A stretch of 64,000 bases of DNA from Aeromonas diversa CDC 2478-85 (lineage in GTDB: Bacteria > Pseudomonadota > Gammaproteobacteria > Enterobacterales > Aeromonadaceae): contig NZ_CDCE01000029.1 of NCBI RefSeq assembly GCF_000819805.1, forward strand, positions 64,833 to 128,832, given 5' to 3'. The notes below the pieces were generated by a model that saw only the letters and a program-made list of their open reading frames with translations, did not search any database and had not been told where the DNA came from. Positions 48,686 through 57,582 of this stretch are shown one piece after another; position 1 is the first letter of the stretch, and each line of letters opens with the position of its first letter. A program made the translations under genes and the position numbers.

Positions 48686-48989
48686 CCCGCCTGCGGCCGG
48701 GAGCCGACGGCGGATAGAAAAAAGGCGCCATCCTGAGGTGGCGCCAAACAATTCAGATGACAGACAGGTCAAATCGTCAGATTTGGACCTTATCTTCCCG
48801 GGGGAAGATTACACAACACCACAATCGACAGTCACTGACTCGGGAAAAAGCTCTTCTCACAGCGTTTAATGGAGAAGTGCGAGCCATATGGCAACTGATT
48901 GTGCGGCGAATTATGTTTATTCGCTGGTGGCGTCGCAACCGACAATTTATAATGCAGACCATTAGAAAATCTCATCTTTGGCAGGAGTC
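48686..48989. other. 304-bp gap between the MCP gene and gcvA
   Basis: It contains a hairpin with A6 on its left (48718-48745), a 6-bp stem CAAATC/GATTTG (48770-48785), a palindrome ATCTTCCC-GG-GGGAAGAT (48792-48809) and a TATAAT -10 hexamer (48948-48953) suited to gcvA. No gene is seen. Confidence 0.6.
48718..48745 (-). terminator. Terminator-like hairpin in reverse orientation
   Basis: GGCGCCA/TGGCGCC stem with six A to its left and no T run to its right, so it fits minus-strand termination although both flanking genes are on the plus strand. Confidence 0.55.
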
Positions 48990-49907
48990 ATGTCGCGTCG
49001 TCTTCCTCCCCTCAATGCCCTTAAGGCTTTCGAGGCGGCGGCTCGCCACCTGAGTTTTACTCGGGCGGCGGAAGAACTGTTTGTTACCCAGGCAGCCATC
49101 AGCCATCAGATTAAAGCGCTGGAAGAGTATCTGGGGATAAAGCTGTTTCGCCGCAAGAACCGTTCTCTGCTGCTGACCGAAGAGGGGCAGGGCTACTTTC
49201 TCGATATCAAGGATATCTTTGCCTCTATCGCCGAGGCGACCGAGAAGCTGCTGGCACGCAGTGCCAAGGGGGCGCTCACCGTCTCCTTGCAGCCGAGCTT
49301 CGCGATTCAGTGGCTGGTGCCACGCCTGGTACGCTTTAGCGAGCGTCATCCTGACATCGATGTGCGTATCAAGGCGGTCGATCTGGATGAGGGGTCGCTG
49401 ACCGACGACGTGGACGTGGCCATCTACTACGGGCGTGGCAATTGGCCGGGACTGCGAGCCGACAAGTTGCATACCGAATACCTGATCCCGGTCTGCTCTC
49501 CCATGCTGTTGACCGGGCCCAAGCCCCTGCGCACCCCCGAGGATTTGACTCGTCACACCCTGCTGCACGATACCTCCCGTCGCGACTGGAAGGCTTGGTT
49601 CAGACAACTGGGGATCGATGCCCCCAATGTCAATCAGGGGCCCATCTTCAGCCACTCGACCATGGTGATCCAGGCCGCCATTCACGGTCAGGGGGTGGCG
49701 CTTGGCCACAGCGTGCTGGCGCAGCCCGAGCTCGATGCCGGTCGCCTCATCTGCCCATTCGAGCAGGTGCTGGTGAGCAAGAATGCTTTCTATCTGGTCT
49801 GCCAGGAGCAGCAGTCGGAGCAGGGCAAGATAGTCGCCTTCCGCGACTGGATGCTGGAGTTGGTGGAGCAGGAAGAGGCGCGCCGCCGGGCTCAGGTCAA
49901 ACCATGA
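48990..49907 (+). CDS. gcvA: LysR-family regulator GcvA
   Basis: 305 residues. It starts MSRRLPPLNALKAFEAAARHLSF, typical of GcvA, with a helix-turn-helix and a glycine-responsive type of effector domain. It controls the glycine cleavage operon. GCAGGAGTC precedes the ATG. The neighbours ygdD and rlmM match E. coli, which supports the name. Confidence 0.93.
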   Translation: MSRRLPPLNALKAFEAAARHLSFTRAAEELFVTQAAISHQIKALEEYLGIKLFRRKNRSLLLTEEGQGYFLDIKDIFASIAEATEKLLARSAKGALTVSLQPSFAIQWLVPRLVRFSERHPDIDVRIKAVDLDEGSLTDDVDVAIYYGRGNWPGLRADKLHTEYLIPVCSPMLLTGPKPLRTPEDLTRHTLLHDTSRRDWKAWFRQLGIDAPNVNQGPIFSHSTMVIQAAIHGQGVALGHSVLAQPELDAGRLICPFEQVLVSKNAFYLVCQEQQSEQGKIVAFRDWMLELVEQEEARRRAQVKP

Positions 49908-50518
49908 TCCTGGCTCAAGGTGCTGCGGATGCGCCGGTTCGCCTCTTGTTGGCTCACGGTGCTGGCGCCGGCATGGAACATCCCTTTCTCGCTACCCTGA
50001 GCGCGCTGTTGGCGGGTGAGTCGCTACAGGTGGTGCGCTTTAACTTTCCCTACATGGCGCGCATGGAAAGGGAGGGGGGGCGCAGGCCTCCCGATCGTGC
50101 GCCCGTGCTGCTCGACTGCTGGCGCGAGGTGATCGCCGCCCATGCTCACCCCAGGCTCATTCTGGCGGGCAAGTCCATGGGGGGACGGATGGCCGCCGAG
50201 TTGGCCGATGAAACGGGGGCTGCGGGATTGGTGCTGCTGGGGTATCCTTTCCATCCCGTCGGCAAGCCTGAGCGCTGGCGTGGTGACGTGCTCAAGGAGA
50301 TTGCAACACCGACCCTATTGTTGCAGGGGGAGCGAGACGCTTTTGGCTGTCGCGAGGAGCTGACCGATTTTCCCTTCTCTCCTGCGGTGCGGCTGCACTG
50401 GTTGCCAGATGGTGATCACAGCCTGGTACCGCGCAAGAGCAGCGGCCTCACCGAGGCCGACAATCTGGCCACGGCGGCTCGCCTGATCCGGGCCTTTGCT
50501 GACGAGGTAACAGGATGA
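49904..50518 (+). CDS. Alpha/beta-hydrolase (KANL3/Tex30-like)
   Basis: 204 residues. An oxyanion-side LLLAHGAGAGMEHPF is followed by the nucleophile elbow GKSMGG (Ser about 89), Asp in GERDAFG and His in DGDHSL. The substrate is unknown. It overlaps the gcvA stop and the ygdD start by four bases each, so it is a translationally coupled insertion into the gcvA-ygdD-rlmM order seen in E. coli. Confidence 0.85.
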   Translation: MILAQGAADAPVRLLLAHGAGAGMEHPFLATLSALLAGESLQVVRFNFPYMARMEREGGRRPPDRAPVLLDCWREVIAAHAHPRLILAGKSMGGRMAAELADETGAAGLVLLGYPFHPVGKPERWRGDVLKEIATPTLLLQGERDAFGCREELTDFPFSPAVRLHWLPDGDHSLVPRKSSGLTEADNLATAARLIRAFADEVTG

Positions 50519-50901
50519 GAACACAACGCATCGAGCTCATGCTGGCAGCCCTGATGGGGCTGACCGCCACCCTGTTGGGCGCTTATGGCGCCCATGGCTT
50601 GCCGGCCACCGGCATTGCCCAGGATAAGCTTTCCGCCTTCAACACGGCGGTGCAATACCAGTTTTTTCACGCCCTTGCGCTGTTGGCGCTCGGGCTTTCC
50701 CCCCTGCGAGGGCGTGGCCTGGCCTGGGTGGCCGGCCTCTTTGCGCTGGGCACCCTGGGATTTAGCGGCAGCATCTACGCCATGGTGTTACTGGGTACCA
50801 AGGGGATCGGTCTGCTGACACCGCTTGGGGGAGTCTGTTTTATGTTGGGATGGGCAGCCCTGTTCTGGGTTGGCTGTCGTCTTGGAGGAAAGAATGAATA
50901 A
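50515..50901 (+). CDS. ygdD: DUF423 membrane protein YgdD
   Basis: 128 residues, about four membrane helices, with the family GAYGAHGL and [15 protein letters not shown] motifs. The function is unknown. It overlaps its neighbours on both sides (4 bp and 8 bp). Confidence 0.93.
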   Translation: MRTQRIELMLAALMGLTATLLGAYGAHGLPATGIAQDKLSAFNTAVQYQFFHALALLALGLSPLRGRGLAWVAGLFALGTLGFSGSIYAMVLLGTKGIGLLTPLGGVCFMLGWAALFWVGCRLGGKNE

Positions 50902-51985
50902 CCTACTGATTTATTGCCGTCCCGGCTTTGAGAAAGAGGCTGCGGCAGAGATCACCGAGCGTGCCAGCAATATGCAGTGCTACGGCTTTGCCCGGGTCAA
51001 GGACGACAGCGGCTATGTGACCTTTGAGCTCTATGAGGAGGGGCAGGCTGATCTGCTGGCACGCAAGCTCCCGTTCCGTGAGCTCATCTTCGCACGCCAA
51101 ATGCTGGTGCTGACGCACGATCTCGCCGACCTGGATCAGGGGGACCGGATCCGGCCCATCGTAGAGGCGTGCCGTGACTACGCCATCTGCGGGGATCTGC
51201 GAGTGGAGACTGCCGATACCAACGAGGCCAAGGAGCTCTCGGCCTTCTGTCGCAAGTTCACCGTGCCCCTGCGCCAGGCCCTGCGCAGCAATGAGATCCT
51301 GACCAACAAGGAGACCCCGAACCGCCCGGTTTTCCATGCCTTCTTCCTGGCAACGGATCATGTGCAGCTCGGCTACTCCTATTCGTTTAACAACTCCGAG
51401 TTTCACATGGGGATACCGCGCCTGCGCTTCCCCTCCGACGCGCCGAGCCGCTCGACCCTGAAGCTGGAAGAGGCGTTTCATGTCTTTGTGCCCAAGGAGG
51501 AGTGGGATCTGCGTCTGACCTCGGGCATGAAGGCGGTGGATCTGGGGGCCTGCCCTGGTGGTTGGACCTATCAGCTGGTGCGCCGCGGCATGATGGTGAC
51601 GGCGGTGGACAATGGCCAGATGGCCGACTCCCTGATGGAGACGGGTCAGGTCAAGCATCTGCGCGATGACGGTTTCATGTGGAAGCCATCGAGGAAGAAC
51701 ACCTACTGGCTGGTCTGTGACATGGTCGACAAGCCGGCTCGCGTGGTGCACATGATTGCCGATTGGTTCCAGGATGGGCTCTGCCAGGAGGCGATCTTTA
51801 ACCTCAAGCTGCCCATGAAGAAGCGTTTCGTGGAGTGCGAGCATAATCTGGATGTGCTGCGTGCCCGTCTGGCCGAGATCGATCCCGGTTTCATCATCCA
51901 GGCCAAACAGCTCTATCACGATCGTGAGGAGATCACGGTACACGTCTATAACCGCTATGCAATCTCCAAGCTGCAGCCGGCTTAA
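50894..51985 (+). CDS. rlmM: 23S rRNA 2'-O-ribose C2498 methyltransferase RlmM
   Basis: 363 residues. An N-terminal THUMP-like domain precedes a Rossmann methyltransferase with the SAM motif [14 protein letters not shown] and the catalytic lysine in NLKLPMKKR. The start at 50894 follows GGAGGAAAGA within the end of ygdD. The stop overlaps the convergent gene by three bases. Confidence 0.95.
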   Translation: MNNLLIYCRPGFEKEAAAEITERASNMQCYGFARVKDDSGYVTFELYEEGQADLLARKLPFRELIFARQMLVLTHDLADLDQGDRIRPIVEACRDYAICGDLRVETADTNEAKELSAFCRKFTVPLRQALRSNEILTNKETPNRPVFHAFFLATDHVQLGYSYSFNNSEFHMGIPRLRFPSDAPSRSTLKLEEAFHVFVPKEEWDLRLTSGMKAVDLGACPGGWTYQLVRRGMMVTAVDNGQMADSLMETGQVKHLRDDGFMWKPSRKNTYWLVCDMVDKPARVVHMIADWFQDGLCQEAIFNLKLPMKKRFVECEHNLDVLRARLAEIDPGFIIQAKQLYHDREEITVHVYNRYAISKLQPA

Positions 51986-52398
51986 AAACGGTAGTCGAAC
52001 CTGAGACTCGACTCGCCGTCGGTGAGCTTCAGCTCGATCTGCATGGGAATCGTCTTGTCGCTGGGGGTGAGCTGGACCTTGAGTCCGTCGCCCCTCAGCT
52101 TGACCGAGGTATCCATGGTGCCGGCCCGAAACTTGATTCTGGGTCTGAGGTTTTCAAAGCCGACCGAGACGCGCTTGTCGGGTGTGAGATTGAGTCTGTG
52201 GTAGGGGGTGATGACCTCTTCACCACTGGCTTCTCGCTTGACCTCCAGCGAGAGGCTGGAGTAGCGGTTGATCTGAAGCAGCTCTTCCTGGGTCTTGATT
52301 TGGGTGAGGGTTTCGTTATCGCTGACACTCTTCCAGCTCGCTGCATCGAGCGCCATGGCCGACAAGACGGGTAAGAACAGCAGTATCAAAACACGCAT
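51982..52398 (-). CDS. Exported protein of unknown function
   Basis: 138 residues. A signal peptide (about 1-20, [19 protein letters not shown]) precedes a domain that looks rich in beta strands, ending in [10 protein letters not shown] do not recognise the family. GGGAGGG lies eight bases before the ATG. It is alone, convergent with rlmM. Confidence 0.75.
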   Translation of the reverse strand: MRVLILLFLPVLSAMALDAASWKSVSDNETLTQIKTQEELLQINRYSSLSLEVKREASGEEVITPYHRLNLTPDKRVSVGFENLRPRIKFRAGTMDTSVKLRGDGLKVQLTPSDKTIPMQIELKLTDGESSLRFDYRF

Positions 52399-52461
52399 CG
52401 GACATCCCTCCCTTCCCTGTTACAACCATAGAACAGGGTCATAGGGTGAGGGGGCCGAGCT

Positions 52462-52492
52462 AAAAATAAAAGGAGCCGACAAGGCTCCTTTT
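52462..52492 (-). terminator. Intrinsic terminator of the isocitrate dehydrogenase gene
   Basis: Stem AAAAGGAGCC/GGCTCCTTTT; on the minus strand it is followed by a T-rich tract. Confidence 0.88.
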
Positions 52493-52507
52493 GCATCTCT
52501 CTGGCGC

Positions 52508-53515
52508 TTAGAGTCGCGCCATGACCGCTTGGGTAAACTCGTCGGTGCTGGCGGTACCACCCAGATCGCGGGTGACATTCTGGCCAGCCTCTATGGTGTC
52601 ACGCACCGCGCTCAGAATACGCTCCGCCTTGTCCTGCATGCCGAGATACTCCAGCATCTGCACCGAGGCGAGGATCACCGAGGTGGGGTTGGCGATATTC
52701 TTGCCGGCGATATCCGGGGCAGAGCCATGTACCGCCTCGAAGATGGCGGCGCCACTGCCGATGTTGGCGCCCGGCGCCATGCCAAGACCCCCGACCAGAC
52801 CGGCGCAGAGATCCGAGAGGATGTCGCCAAACAGGTTGGTGGTGACGATGACGTCGAAGCGCTCGGGGTACATCACCAGATTCATACAGGCGGCGTCGAC
52901 GATCATCTCCTCGCACTGGATCTCCGGATGGCGTGCCGCCACCTGGCGGGCCACCTCCAGGAAGAGACCGGACGTGGATTTGAGGATGTTGGCCTTGTGC
53001 ACCACGGTGACCTTCTGGCGGCCCTCTTTCTTGGCCAGATCGAAGGCAAACTCGACGATGCGCTCAGCCCCCTCACGGGTGACGATACTCATCGCTTCGG
53101 CGCTGTTGTTGTCTTCGCTACGGCGTTGACCGGCACCTGAATACATCCCCTCGGTATTCTCGCGCACCGTGATGATGTCGATATTCTCGTAACGGCTTTT
53201 GGTGCCCTTGAAGGAGATTACCGGGCGCACGTTGGCGTAGAGGTTGAACTTCTTGCGCAGGGAGACGTTGATGGAGGTAAAGCCGCCACCGACCGGCGTG
53301 GTCAGTGGGCCCTTGAGGGTCACCTTGTTCTGATCGATGAGATCCAGGGTTGCCTGGGGCAGCAGTTCGCCATGTTTTTCGAGTGCGGTCAGGCCAGCAT
53401 CGGCGTAGTCGTAGTCGAAATCGCAGCCCGCCTTGCGCAGGATCTGGATGGCGGAGTCGATGATGCTGGGGCCGATGCCGTCACCCGGGATGACGGTGAT
53501 TCTTGTTTTGGACAT
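52508..53515 (-). CDS. Isocitrate dehydrogenase, probably NAD-dependent
   Basis: 335 residues, short-type IDH/IMDH family. Substrate residues appear in SINVSLRKKFNLYANVRP. The cofactor loop HGSAPDIAGK has Asp-Ile where NADP enzymes such as E. coli Icd have Lys-Tyr, so NAD is favoured. The enzyme would make 2-oxoglutarate. The start at 53515 gives MSKTRITVIPGDGIGP. An isopropylmalate dehydrogenase is less likely in the absence of leu genes. Confidence 0.88.
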   Translation of the reverse strand: MSKTRITVIPGDGIGPSIIDSAIQILRKAGCDFDYDYADAGLTALEKHGELLPQATLDLIDQNKVTLKGPLTTPVGGGFTSINVSLRKKFNLYANVRPVISFKGTKSRYENIDIITVRENTEGMYSGAGQRRSEDNNSAEAMSIVTREGAERIVEFAFDLAKKEGRQKVTVVHKANILKSTSGLFLEVARQVAARHPEIQCEEMIVDAACMNLVMYPERFDVIVTTNLFGDILSDLCAGLVGGLGMAPGANIGSGAAIFEAVHGSAPDIAGKNIANPTSVILASVQMLEYLGMQDKAERILSAVRDTIEAGQNVTRDLGGTASTDEFTQAVMARL

Positions 53516-53626
53516 AGGGCACTTCCGAGGTACAGAAAGGAGTAGAAGTCGGTGCCTCTTATACCATTTTGGAAACATTTACTCCATTTTTCTTTACAAC
53601 CTGGCGCCATATTGACCGGGTTTAGG

Positions 53627-54403
53627 TCAGCCGGGAGGGGGCAGTCTCAGGTCTTTGAGGTTAAAACCGAGTTCGATGTCGTCTCGCAGCCGTACCAGTT
53701 CAAAGGCCAAGCGTGCCTCATCCCCGTGGGCCTGCACCTTTTTAACCCCTTTATCGTCGCTCTGCAGCGCCAACAGGGCCGCCAGGCTGCCGTGCGCCTG
53801 CAGCAGAGAGGCGGCGCTCTTTGGCCCAATGCCGGGCACCCCCTTGATGCCGCTGCCGGCGACACCGGTCAGAGCCCAGTAGTCGACCAGCTGGGTCGGC
53901 GTCACGCCAAACTGGCTCTCGACGAAGGGCAGATCGAGCCAGCGTTTGTTGAAGTAGTCGCGGATGCGGATCTCGGGGCAGAGCAGTTGGCAGAAGCCCT
54001 TGTCGGTCGACACTATGGTCACACACTGGCCGTGGCGGGCCACCTTGCGCGCCAGGGTGGCGATCAGGTCATCGGCCTCATCGGTTTCTGAAAGCAGGGC
54101 ATCGATGCCGAGTTCCCAGAAGGCATCCTGCAGGCTCTCCAGTCCCGCACGCAGCTCGGGCGGCATGGGAGTTCTCCCCTCCTTGTAGGCGGGAAAGCGC
54201 GCCTTGCGCCAACCGGTGACTTCGGCATCGAAGACGGCGATAGCGTGGGTGGGTGTCGCCTGGTTGAGGAGCTTGCGGGTGGTATTGAGCAGGGTGGCCC
54301 TAGTGGCGATAACCGCTTTATCCGGTGTCAGGGACTGACCGGCCTGCACCGCGTGAATGCGGCGGATGAGGTTGAGGGCATCGATGATCAGCAGGTGGGA
54401 CAT
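53627..54403 (-). CDS. xni: Flap endonuclease Xni
   Basis: 258 residues. A 5'-3' exonuclease fold of the Pol I N-terminal type, with acidic metal sites in DALNLIRR, ETDEADDLIA and STDKGF and the helix-hairpin-helix VPGIGPKSAASLL. The short Xni type lacks some of the second-metal aspartates. The start at 54403 gives MSHLLIIDALN. Confidence 0.94.
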   Translation of the reverse strand: MSHLLIIDALNLIRRIHAVQAGQSLTPDKAVIATRATLLNTTRKLLNQATPTHAIAVFDAEVTGWRKARFPAYKEGRTPMPPELRAGLESLQDAFWELGIDALLSETDEADDLIATLARKVARHGQCVTIVSTDKGFCQLLCPEIRIRDYFNKRWLDLPFVESQFGVTPTQLVDYWALTGVAGSGIKGVPGIGPKSAASLLQAHGSLAALLALQSDDKGVKKVQAHGDEARLAFELVRLRDDIELGFNLKDLRLPPPG

Positions 54404-54435
54404 GGTCGGCTCGCTCGGTTCGGGCCAGCCATTGT

Positions 54436-54463
54436 AACAAAAGGGGGCGCCTGGCGCCCCCTT
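54436..54463 (-). terminator. Intrinsic terminator of ppnN
   Basis: 10-bp stem AAGGGGGCGC/GCGCCCCCTT with a three-base loop; minus-strand reading continues into TTTTGTTAC. Confidence 0.85.
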
Positions 54464-54477
54464 CGGGTCTTCGCAGC

Positions 54478-55833
54478 TTATCGGACTATCTCGTAACAAG
54501 GCACGTAGGCGCTGCCGGGCAGCTTCATACGCTGCTGCTTGACGAAGTTTTGCAGCAACTTGTCCATCAACAGCATCAACTCCTTATCGCCATGGATCTT
54601 GAAGGGGCCTTTCTTCTCGATGGCGCGGATCCCCCCTTCCTTGACGTTCCCGGCCACGATGCCGGAGAAGGCGCGCCGCAAGTTGGCCGCCAGGGATTGT
54701 GGGGGCTGGTTACGATGCAGATTGAGGCTGCCCATGGTTTCGTGGTTAGGCTCGAAGGGGAGCTGGAACTCAGGCTCTATCTTGAGTGACCAGTTGAAGG
54801 AGTAGGCGTCCCCCACCGACTTGCGATATTCGCGGATCTTGGGCATCGCCTCTCTCATGGTGCGAGCCACTTCTGCCGCATCACCGATGATGATGCGATA
54901 GAGGCGGGTAGCCGCCTCGCCCAGGGTGGCGCGTACGAAGTCGTCGATGGCCGTGAAGTAGTCGGCGCTCTCTTTGGGGCCCGTCAGTATGATGGGAATA
55001 GGCTGACGCTCGTTGGCCGGATTCATCATGATACCGAGCAGGTAGAGCAGCTCTTCGGCCGTCCCCACCCCGCCGGGGAAGATGATGATGCCGTGGCCGA
55101 GGCGCACGAAGGCCTCGAGGCGCTTCTCTATGTCCGGCAGGATCACCAGCTCGTTGACGATGGGGTTGGGCGGCTCGGCGGCGATGATCGAGGGTTCGGT
55201 CAGGCCTATGTAGCGGCTGTTCTTGATGCGCTGTTTGGCATGGCCCACGGCGGCACCCTTCATCGGCCCCTCCATGGCGCCCGGCCCACAGCCGGTACAG
55301 ATGTTGAGTTCGCGCAGCCCCAGCTCGTTGCCGACGGCGCGGGTATAGCGGTACTCCACCTCATTGATGGAGTGGCCACCCCAGCAGACCACCAGATTGG
55401 GGTCGGCGCCGGGCAGGATCGCCTTGGCGTTGCGCAGGATGGCAAACACCACGTTGGTAATGTGGGTGGAGTTGGTCAGGTTAACCTGGCGATTGGACTC
55501 GAGTTGATTCGATACGTAGAGGATATCGCGCAGCACAGAGAAGAGGTGCTCCTGAATACCGCGAATGATCTCGCCATCGACGAAGGCGTGTTCGGGGGCG
55601 TTGAACAGCTCCAGCTTGACCCCCCGCTCGCGGCGAATGACATGAATGTCGAAGCTCTTGTAACGCTCCAGTATCTCCTTGGAGCTGTCGGTGTGGCTGC
55701 CGGAGTTCAGTACCGCGAGGGAGCAGTTACGAAACAGCTGATAGATATCGCTGGTGGCGGTCTGCTTCAGGCGATCCACCTCGAGCTGTGACAGCAGATC
55801 CATGCTGCCAACCGGATTGATGTGGGTGATCAT
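54478..55833 (-). CDS. ppnN: Nucleotide 5'-monophosphate nucleosidase PpnN
   Basis: 451 residues, matching E. coli YgdH/PpnN through its whole length. The LOG-type core has [12 protein letters not shown]. It cleaves purine and pyrimidine monophosphates and is controlled by (p)ppGpp in E. coli. Xni and ppnN are neighbours here as in E. coli (ygdG, ygdH). Confidence 0.96.
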   Translation of the reverse strand: MITHINPVGSMDLLSQLEVDRLKQTATSDIYQLFRNCSLAVLNSGSHTDSSKEILERYKSFDIHVIRRERGVKLELFNAPEHAFVDGEIIRGIQEHLFSVLRDILYVSNQLESNRQVNLTNSTHITNVVFAILRNAKAILPGADPNLVVCWGGHSINEVEYRYTRAVGNELGLRELNICTGCGPGAMEGPMKGAAVGHAKQRIKNSRYIGLTEPSIIAAEPPNPIVNELVILPDIEKRLEAFVRLGHGIIIFPGGVGTAEELLYLLGIMMNPANERQPIPIILTGPKESADYFTAIDDFVRATLGEAATRLYRIIIGDAAEVARTMREAMPKIREYRKSVGDAYSFNWSLKIEPEFQLPFEPNHETMGSLNLHRNQPPQSLAANLRRAFSGIVAGNVKEGGIRAIEKKGPFKIHGDKELMLLMDKLLQNFVKQQRMKLPGSAYVPCYEIVR

Positions 55834-55877
55834 AGGGCCCCCTTAGGGTTGTTCTTATCATTCTTCCTGATTCATCA

Positions 55878-55901
55878 AAGGGATACCGTTAGGTATCCCT
55901 T
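55878..55901 (-). terminator. Hairpin in the ppnN leader
   Basis: Perfect stem AAGGGATACC/GGTATCCCTT with a GTTA loop. The minus-strand T run is short (three T), so it may be a weak terminator after the cyclase gene or a structured leader of ppnN. Confidence 0.6.
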
Positions 55902-55942
55902 CAATCCGATACTAGATGCAAGAGGGGGAAAAGGGGAATAGG

Positions 55943-55975
55943 GGGCGCGCTCGTCTGCTGTTTTTTTGCGCGCCC
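55943..55975 (-). terminator. Possible terminator of the diguanylate cyclase gene
   Basis: GGGCGCGC/GCGCGCCC inverted repeat five bases after the stop, with a 17-base loop and a CCCCTTTT tract beyond. Confidence 0.45.
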
Positions 55976-55979
55976 TCGG

Positions 55980-57536
55980 TCAGAGCACCACGTTGACCTG
56001 ATCCCGGCCGGAGTGCTTGGAGTTATAGAGTGCCTGATCGGCACGCTCGAAGGCATCCGTGGGCTGATCTCCTTCCTTGAACAGGGTGGCCCCTATCGAG
56101 ATGGTGATCTCTACCCGGGCATCCTTGAAGCGGAACGGGATGCTCTTGATGGTGTGGCGCAGCTTGTCGAGCGGTTTCAGGAACTTGTCCGGATTGATAT
56201 TGGGCAGCAGGATCACAAACTCTTCGCCGCCGAAGCGGGCGATGAAGTCGGTATCGCGCAGGGCGCGTTGCAGCGCCTTGGCCACCACCTTCAGTGCCTT
56301 GTCGCCGGCCATGTGGCCGTAGTTGTCGTTGATGGTCTTGAAGTGGTCGATGTCCACCACCGCCAGGCAGAGGGGGGTCTGGTAGCGCAGCCAGCGCTTG
56401 TACTCCAGCTCGAGCCGCTCGTCGAGTGCCGCCCGGTTGTGTACCTGGGTCAGGCTGTCGAGAAAGAGCTTGTGCTTTTGGATGGTCAGACGCTTCTTGT
56501 ATTCGGCGGTCTCATCCTTCATCAGCCGCAGTTTGGCCTCCATGGCGGAGAGTCGGGTCATCAGGCCCCGCTCGCGCTGGTAGAGGGCATCTCGTTCGCT
56601 GAGCAGATGAGAGATGGCGTCCATGTGGCGATGGATGGCGAGCTTGAGCTCTTCGACCGTCTGCTGGTTGCCGAGCGTCTTGCCGATCGCCTGCAGCTCC
56701 TTGTTGAGCGCCTGACGGCTGAGGGTGGTCTCATCTTGCAGGCTGCGCCCCTCGTCGAGGGTCTCGGTGAAGCTGAAGTGAACGGCGTTGAGGCTCTCGT
56801 TGAGGCTGCTGAGGAAGGAGTGAGAGGCTTTGCGCTCCTCACGGGTGCCCTGAATGATAAGACCGATCACCTGAAGGGCGAGGCCCGCCAGGCTCTCGAG
56901 CGGTACCCCTTGCAGTAGCTCGCGGCGGATGCTGTCCAGCTGCTCGCCAACCTGGCCGGCGAAATCGAGTTCTGTGATGAGACGTTGCAGCTCGTCGGCC
57001 AGCTCGTTGTCGGCGCCCTCTTCGGGCAAGGCGTTGAGCTGGGCGGCAGACTCGGTTATCAAGGGGGTGTGATTGGGCTGGTATTTCAACGCTTGCTGGT
57101 AGTACTCCAGCAGCTTCAACACCTTGCGATGGTAATCCCCAAAGCTGTAACCGTCGTCGGCGAGCAGGTGGTCGCGCAGCGCCTGACAGGCCTTCTCGGG
57201 AAATTCCCGCACCGGACGGATATTCTTGGCACCGAAGAGGACGGCCTCACGCACCGAGTCGATAGAGTCTTGAACTGCATCGGAGTGGCGTTGCAGCAGG
57301 CGCTCAATCAGCACCAGCTCGGCATCGAGTGTGGTGTAGTTATGGTTGACGTCGAGCCTTTGCTTGAGCTTGGCGAGGCGAGTATCGAGTTCACGGTCAT
57401 GACCCCGGCAGGCCAGCATTAATTTGTTGATGAATTGAGTGATCCGGGTGCGCTCGGCGACCGTCTGCTCTCTCAACTCGCTCAGCTTAACTCTCAGCTC
57501 GTTCATCTGTTCTGCCGAAGTGGCCATGTCCTTCAT
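55980..57536 (-). CDS. Soluble diguanylate cyclase
   Basis: 518 residues. There is no membrane helix; the N-terminal 360 residues are helical with coiled-coil stretches and no recognised sensor domain. The C-terminal GGDEF domain has the active site GGEEF (436-440) and an inhibitory I-site RDTD (427-430) five residues earlier. It should make cyclic di-GMP with product inhibition. I choose the ATG at 57536 because AGGTGA precedes it; a GTG at 57548 has no such site. It lies 46 bp after the TPR gene, likely cotranscribed. Confidence 0.9.
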   Translation of the reverse strand: MKDMATSAEQMNELRVKLSELREQTVAERTRITQFINKLMLACRGHDRELDTRLAKLKQRLDVNHNYTTLDAELVLIERLLQRHSDAVQDSIDSVREAVLFGAKNIRPVREFPEKACQALRDHLLADDGYSFGDYHRKVLKLLEYYQQALKYQPNHTPLITESAAQLNALPEEGADNELADELQRLITELDFAGQVGEQLDSIRRELLQGVPLESLAGLALQVIGLIIQGTREERKASHSFLSSLNESLNAVHFSFTETLDEGRSLQDETTLSRQALNKELQAIGKTLGNQQTVEELKLAIHRHMDAISHLLSERDALYQRERGLMTRLSAMEAKLRLMKDETAEYKKRLTIQKHKLFLDSLTQVHNRAALDERLELEYKRWLRYQTPLCLAVVDIDHFKTINDNYGHMAGDKALKVVAKALQRALRDTDFIARFGGEEFVILLPNINPDKFLKPLDKLRHTIKSIPFRFKDARVEITISIGATLFKEGDQPTDAFERADQALYNSKHSGRDQVNVVL

Positions 57537-57582
57537 AAAAGAGGTCACCTGTCGTTGTTATTATGCATCAAAAACGGTCTCA

